DNA of 64,000 bases from Chloroflexota bacterium (lineage in GTDB: Bacteria > Chloroflexota > Anaerolineae > Aggregatilineales > J027): positions 62,001 to 126,000 of the forward strand of contig JACRBG010000035.1 in the NCBI GenBank assembly GCA_016234595.1, given 5' to 3'. This document shows, piece after piece, positions 60,568-64,000 of this stretch (the first letter of the stretch is position 1; each line of letters starts with the position of its first letter). Position numbers and translations under genes: made by a program. The notes under the pieces are model-generated. The model had not been told where the DNA came from and ran no database searches. It saw nothing but the letters and a program-made list of their open reading frames with translations.

Positions 60568-62829
60568 ATGACCCGACCCATTGCTCAGACCAGCCAGCGC
60601 CTGCTGATATTGGCCTTATTGATGACGTTTGTTGTTTCGGCTTGCAAAAAAAACTCGTCGGACAACGGTCTCAATTTATTTGGGGCCGCCCCAACCCAAT
60701 TGGATTCCACCACGGCCCAACAGGTTGCCACCACGTTTTTGGATGCGTGGAAAGATGGTGATTATCCCACCATGTATAGCTTCATTAGCCCCAACGCGCG
60801 GGCTGCTTTCAACCAAGATCAATTTGTCAGCATCTATCAACAACTGAGCGAAGTCATTACCTTGCGCGGGTTGACATGGGAAATCAGCAATGTGTTGGTC
60901 GAAGGAACAACCGCAACCATTTCTAATTCCGTGACCTTCGAAACCTCTAAGCTGGGCACATTCACCGATCCATCTACGCCAGACATCGAACGGAATATGT
61001 ATTTGGTGGCAACCTCCGAAGGTTGGCGTGTGGCATGGTCACGCAATGATATTTTTGTGGATTGGACGAATAGCTCCAGTTTAGAATTGGTCAATACGCT
61101 GCCCACCCGTGGCAATATTTATGACCGTGACGGCGATATTTTGGTGGCCCAAAATGGCGTGCAAATGCAAATTTATGTAGCACGTCAAGATATTTCGAGC
61201 TTTGACGCCTGCGTCGAAGACCTTGCCCGGGCCTTACGCCGTGAACAAGAGGATATTCGGGCAACCTTTGATAGATATGATCCCGACACCATATTTTTTA
61301 TGGGTGAAATCAGCGAAGAGACAGCCCGAACTGAAGGGGCGGTCTTGCAAAGCTCCTGCCAAGCCGATTTGCGCCCACGCACCACCCGCCAATACTATGA
61401 CCGTGTCGCTCCACATGTGGTAGGTTACGTTGGGCAGATTCCAGCAGGCGAAGAAAAAAATTATGAAAATCTAGGCTATCCTGCTGACGCCTTAGTCGGC
61501 CTCGATGGAGTCGAAAAAGCCTTTGAAAGACAACTTGCCGGGACGATTGGAGTACGCCTCCAGATTCGGGCGACCAATGGCAGTTTAATTCGGGTGGTGG
61601 CTGAACGTGCCGCCGAACCGGGCCAGAGTATTTACCTGACGATTGACCGTGATTTACAATTGATCGTACAATCCGTGCTTGCCAGTGCCTATGACGATGC
61701 TATCCCGACATGGGCGACTAAGTCACCGGGAGCCGCCGTGGTGATTATGGACCCGCGTACCGGACAAATCCTAGCGATGGCAAGTTATCCCGATTTTGAC
61801 CCAGCCGTCTTTAACCCCGATACCCCCTATTTTGACCCACAATCCGAAATTGCGACCTATAATGCTAAACAAGCACTGGTCAATCGGGCGACCCAAGGGA
61901 CCTATCCATTGGGGTCGGTGTTTAAAGTGGTTTCGATGATTGCTGGTCTCGACAGCGGCGTGTGGCATTCCAATGATACGGTTACTTGTACAGGTACTTG
62001 GTATGGGGGCAATTTTAACGACATCACCCGCTTCGACTGGTTCCCCACGGGACACGGCCCACTTGATATGCATGGCGGTTTGGTCAACTCTTGTAACCCT
62101 TACTTCTGGACAATGAGCGTAGCTATGAATAACGCCGACCCCTCTCTACTACCCAATTACGCTAAAAAATTGGGGTTTAGCCGCTCACCCAACCTACAAG
62201 GTTTGCCAACAGCGGCGGGCTTCATTCCCTCACCTGACACGATTTCGACCCAATGGACACAGGCCGATGCCACCAACTTGGTCATTGGGCAAGGGTTGAT
62301 GCAAGTGACCCCCTTACAAGTAGCAGGCCTAGTTACTGCCGTTGCCAATGGCGGAACGCTCTACGAACCACAGGTAGTGGATCGCATCCAGTTGTTAGGT
62401 TCTGACCCAAGTTTTGTTGCCACCCCACAAGGCACTAATCTTGGCATCAAACCTGAGGTATTAGAGCAAGTACGCCAAGCCATGTGCGACGTGACCTTAA
62501 CACCGACCGGTACAGCCAATTACATTTTCCAAGAATGGTATGACCAGTTCAATCACGAAATCACTGTTTGTGGCAAAACGGGCACGGCCCAAGCGGGTGG
62601 TGAAGGTGTGCGGCCCCAAGCGTGGTTCGCGTCTTTTGCTGGCCCCGACCCTGCCAATCCCGAATTAGCGATTGCCGTTATTGTGGAAAATTCATGTGAG
62701 GGTTCCGAAGTCGGTGCACCCATCACCCGCCGCATCTTGCAGCAGTATTATGGCCTTGAACAGCGTTACGGGGAGTTTGGCTGGCCGCCTCTTTGGCAAA
62801 CCGGATGTAGCGCGGTAGTTTATCAATAA
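60568..62829 (+). CDS. Class B penicillin-binding protein (MecA-N-like lipoprotein transpeptidase)
   Basis: A 753-residue cell-wall transpeptidase. A lipoprotein signal with VSAC (Cys about residue 27) is followed by an NTF2/MecA-N-like domain (about 50-170, QQVATTFLDAWKDGDY), the PBP dimerisation domain (about 180-370, PTRGNIYDRDGDIL) and the transpeptidase domain (about 385-745). The catalytic SxxK is S450-V-F-K, the SxN motif S508-C-N and the KTG motif K670-T-G. A lipoprotein anchor in place of a membrane helix is notable. A TATAAT word at 60525-60530 may be its -10. No other division or wall gene is adjacent. Confidence 0.94.
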   Translation: MTRPIAQTSQRLLILALLMTFVVSACKKNSSDNGLNLFGAAPTQLDSTTAQQVATTFLDAWKDGDYPTMYSFISPNARAAFNQDQFVSIYQQLSEVITLRGLTWEISNVLVEGTTATISNSVTFETSKLGTFTDPSTPDIERNMYLVATSEGWRVAWSRNDIFVDWTNSSSLELVNTLPTRGNIYDRDGDILVAQNGVQMQIYVARQDISSFDACVEDLARALRREQEDIRATFDRYDPDTIFFMGEISEETARTEGAVLQSSCQADLRPRTTRQYYDRVAPHVVGYVGQIPAGEEKNYENLGYPADALVGLDGVEKAFERQLAGTIGVRLQIRATNGSLIRVVAERAAEPGQSIYLTIDRDLQLIVQSVLASAYDDAIPTWATKSPGAAVVIMDPRTGQILAMASYPDFDPAVFNPDTPYFDPQSEIATYNAKQALVNRATQGTYPLGSVFKVVSMIAGLDSGVWHSNDTVTCTGTWYGGNFNDITRFDWFPTGHGPLDMHGGLVNSCNPYFWTMSVAMNNADPSLLPNYAKKLGFSRSPNLQGLPTAAGFIPSPDTISTQWTQADATNLVIGQGLMQVTPLQVAGLVTAVANGGTLYEPQVVDRIQLLGSDPSFVATPQGTNLGIKPEVLEQVRQAMCDVTLTPTGTANYIFQEWYDQFNHEITVCGKTGTAQAGGEGVRPQAWFASFAGPDPANPELAIAVIVENSCEGSEVGAPITRRILQQYYGLEQRYGEFGWPPLWQTGCSAVVYQ

Positions 62830-62887
62830 ACGGATTTGATAAAAGGGAGGGCCTGTGAACCCTCCCCTACAAGAACCTGACCAGCTG

Positions 62888-64000
62888 TTAGGCGGGTACA
62901 AGTTCCATCATTTTTTCGTCAATTACTTGACGGGCCATGTTGATAAACTGCTCAATGGGCATAGCAGGCAGTTCCGTATCATCGCGCAAACGGACACTGA
63001 CCGTCCCGTTTTCCACATCCCGCGGGCCATAGACCAGTAGATAGGGAATCTTTTGACCACGTGCCTCGACAATCTTCTTGCCTAGCTGTCCACGCTCAAA
63101 AATCTCCACGCGGAAGCCTAGATTCTTGAGCCGTTCCGCCAATGCCCGTGATTCCGCCTCAACCTTATTGCTGACAGGCAAAATCGCTACTTGGGTCGGG
63201 GCCAACCACAACGGGAACTCGCCATTGAAATGTTCAATCAGAATCCCGATAAAACGTTCCAAGCTGCCAAATGGCGCACGGTGAATCATGATGGGTTGGT
63301 GTTTGGCATTATCGGCCCCGACATATTCCATTTCAAAACGCGCGGGGAGTGAATAGTCCACCTGCACCGTCCCTAACTGCCATTCGCGCTTGAGCACATC
63401 GCGGAAAATGAAATCGAGTTTTGGCCCATAGAAAGCCGCTTCCCCTTCTTCTTTGAAATAGTCTAGCCCCATGCGATCACAGGCTTCGATAATGGCATTG
63501 GTCGCTACTTCCCAGATCGCCGGATCGCCAATGTATTTATCGCTGGCGGGGTCACGCATCCCCACGCGGGCGCGGAAATCGGTCATCCCCAACGCCTTAA
63601 ATACATATTGAATCAGCTTGACCACGCCGATAAATTCTTCGAGTAACTGGTCAGGCGTGACAAACAAATGGGCATCGTCCACTGTGAAACCGCGCACCCG
63701 TGTCAGCCCCGTCAATTCGCCGGATTGCTCATAGCGATAGACCGTACCAAATTCCATCAGGCGCAGTGGCAAATCGCGATAGGAACGCATCTCGCTTTTG
63801 TAAATCTGGATGTGGTGCGGGCAATTCATTGGTTTGAGCATAAACATTTCGCCATCCACATCAATCGGGTCATATTGACTGTCGGCATAATAAGGATAAT
63901 GCCCCGACGTCATATACAGTTCGATTTTGGCGATGTGCGGCGTCACCACGGGTAAGTAACCCCGTGAAATTTGCTCATCATACAGGAAGCGTTGCAGCGT
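62888..64000 (-). CDS. thrS: Threonyl-tRNA synthetase, C-terminal part; 5' end beyond the window
   Basis: 371 codons of a class II aminoacyl-tRNA synthetase, open to the right edge. The visible part covers most of the catalytic domain and the anticodon-binding domain. Zinc ligands are the Cys of LKPMNCPHHIQIYKSEMRSY, the His of DDAHLF and the His of MIHRAPFGSLERFIGI (motif 3). Motif 2 is FGTVYRYEQSGELTGLTRVRGF. The anticodon domain starts near WLAPTQVAILPVSNK and ends with the usual EQFINMARQVIDEKMM stretch. It charges tRNA-Thr. It converges on the penicillin-binding protein gene with a 58-base gap. Confidence 0.97.
   Translation of the reverse strand, partial: TLQRFLYDEQISRGYLPVVTPHIAKIELYMTSGHYPYYADSQYDPIDVDGEMFMLKPMNCPHHIQIYKSEMRSYRDLPLRLMEFGTVYRYEQSGELTGLTRVRGFTVDDAHLFVTPDQLLEEFIGVVKLIQYVFKALGMTDFRARVGMRDPASDKYIGDPAIWEVATNAIIEACDRMGLDYFKEEGEAAFYGPKLDFIFRDVLKREWQLGTVQVDYSLPARFEMEYVGADNAKHQPIMIHRAPFGSLERFIGILIEHFNGEFPLWLAPTQVAILPVSNKVEAESRALAERLKNLGFRVEIFERGQLGKKIVEARGQKIPYLLVYGPRDVENGTVSVRLRDDTELPAMPIEQFINMARQVIDEKMMELVPA

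Overview
The window looks like a chromosomal segment of a Chloroflexota bacterium, probably of the Anaerolineae/Aggregatilineales type. This is an inference from protein style, not from a marker gene. The signs are: many surface proteins built as signal or membrane segment, long Thr/Pro linker, then SH3b, LysM or another small domain; several Ser/Thr-kinase-like receptors; an AapJQMP amino-acid importer with an enlarged permease; and a PucC-type transporter, a family otherwise tied to bacteriochlorophyll-based phototrophy. One tRNA (Val, GAC) is present. There are no rRNA genes, insertion sequences or CRISPR arrays.

Layout. 1-4326 (minus) is a tight operon: a secreted protein, three paralogous tail-collar (MdpB-type) proteins, a GNAT acetyltransferase, a DUF6916-like protein and a periplasmic-binding protein cut by the window edge. 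A 1671-residue surface protein with five exact 345-bp Calx-beta repeats diverges from it (4711-9726). 9786-12303 holds a DUF192 protein, a three-LysM secreted protein and a single-domain response regulator. 12410-17535 holds a YfhO-like membrane protein and an RmlD-like reductase with two GT2 glycosyltransferases. 17592-20411 is a kinase receptor ending in a formylglycine-generating-enzyme-like domain.

20439-24000 (minus) is a compact bacterial microcompartment (BMC) operon: two Imm17-like small membrane proteins, an RpiB-like isomerase, DeoC, one hexameric shell protein and three pentameric vertex proteins, followed by a degraded hicA remnant. Both enzymes carry N-terminal helices that look like encapsulation peptides. 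The gene set matches the sugar-phosphate-utilising (SPU) BMC type, but no aldehyde dehydrogenase or BMC-T gene is seen. DeoC would cleave deoxyribose-5-phosphate to acetaldehyde and glyceraldehyde-3-phosphate inside the shell.

24179-32277 (plus) is a three-gene set of two atypical kinase-fold proteins and a helical-repeat/SH3b membrane protein. 32606-37354 mixes a DIP1984 protein, tRNA-Val, two surface proteins, psuG and a lipoprotein. 37457-41426 holds an unknown gene, a Uma2 protein, acpS and an M16 protease pair. 41504-46148 is a cell-envelope sugar operon (ugd, a secreted protein, a FAD oxidoreductase, a flippase-like protein). 46246-52467 holds a GNAT protein and the AapJQMP importer. 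52511-64000 holds VOC and HAD proteins, PucC, a thioredoxin-NHL protein, UvrD/PcrA, Maf, a class B penicillin-binding protein and the 3' part of thrS.

The most interesting regions are the BMC operon with its coupled Imm17-like proteins and Cys-to-Asp RpiB, the tail-collar operon facing the Calx-beta giant, and the atypical kinase trio.
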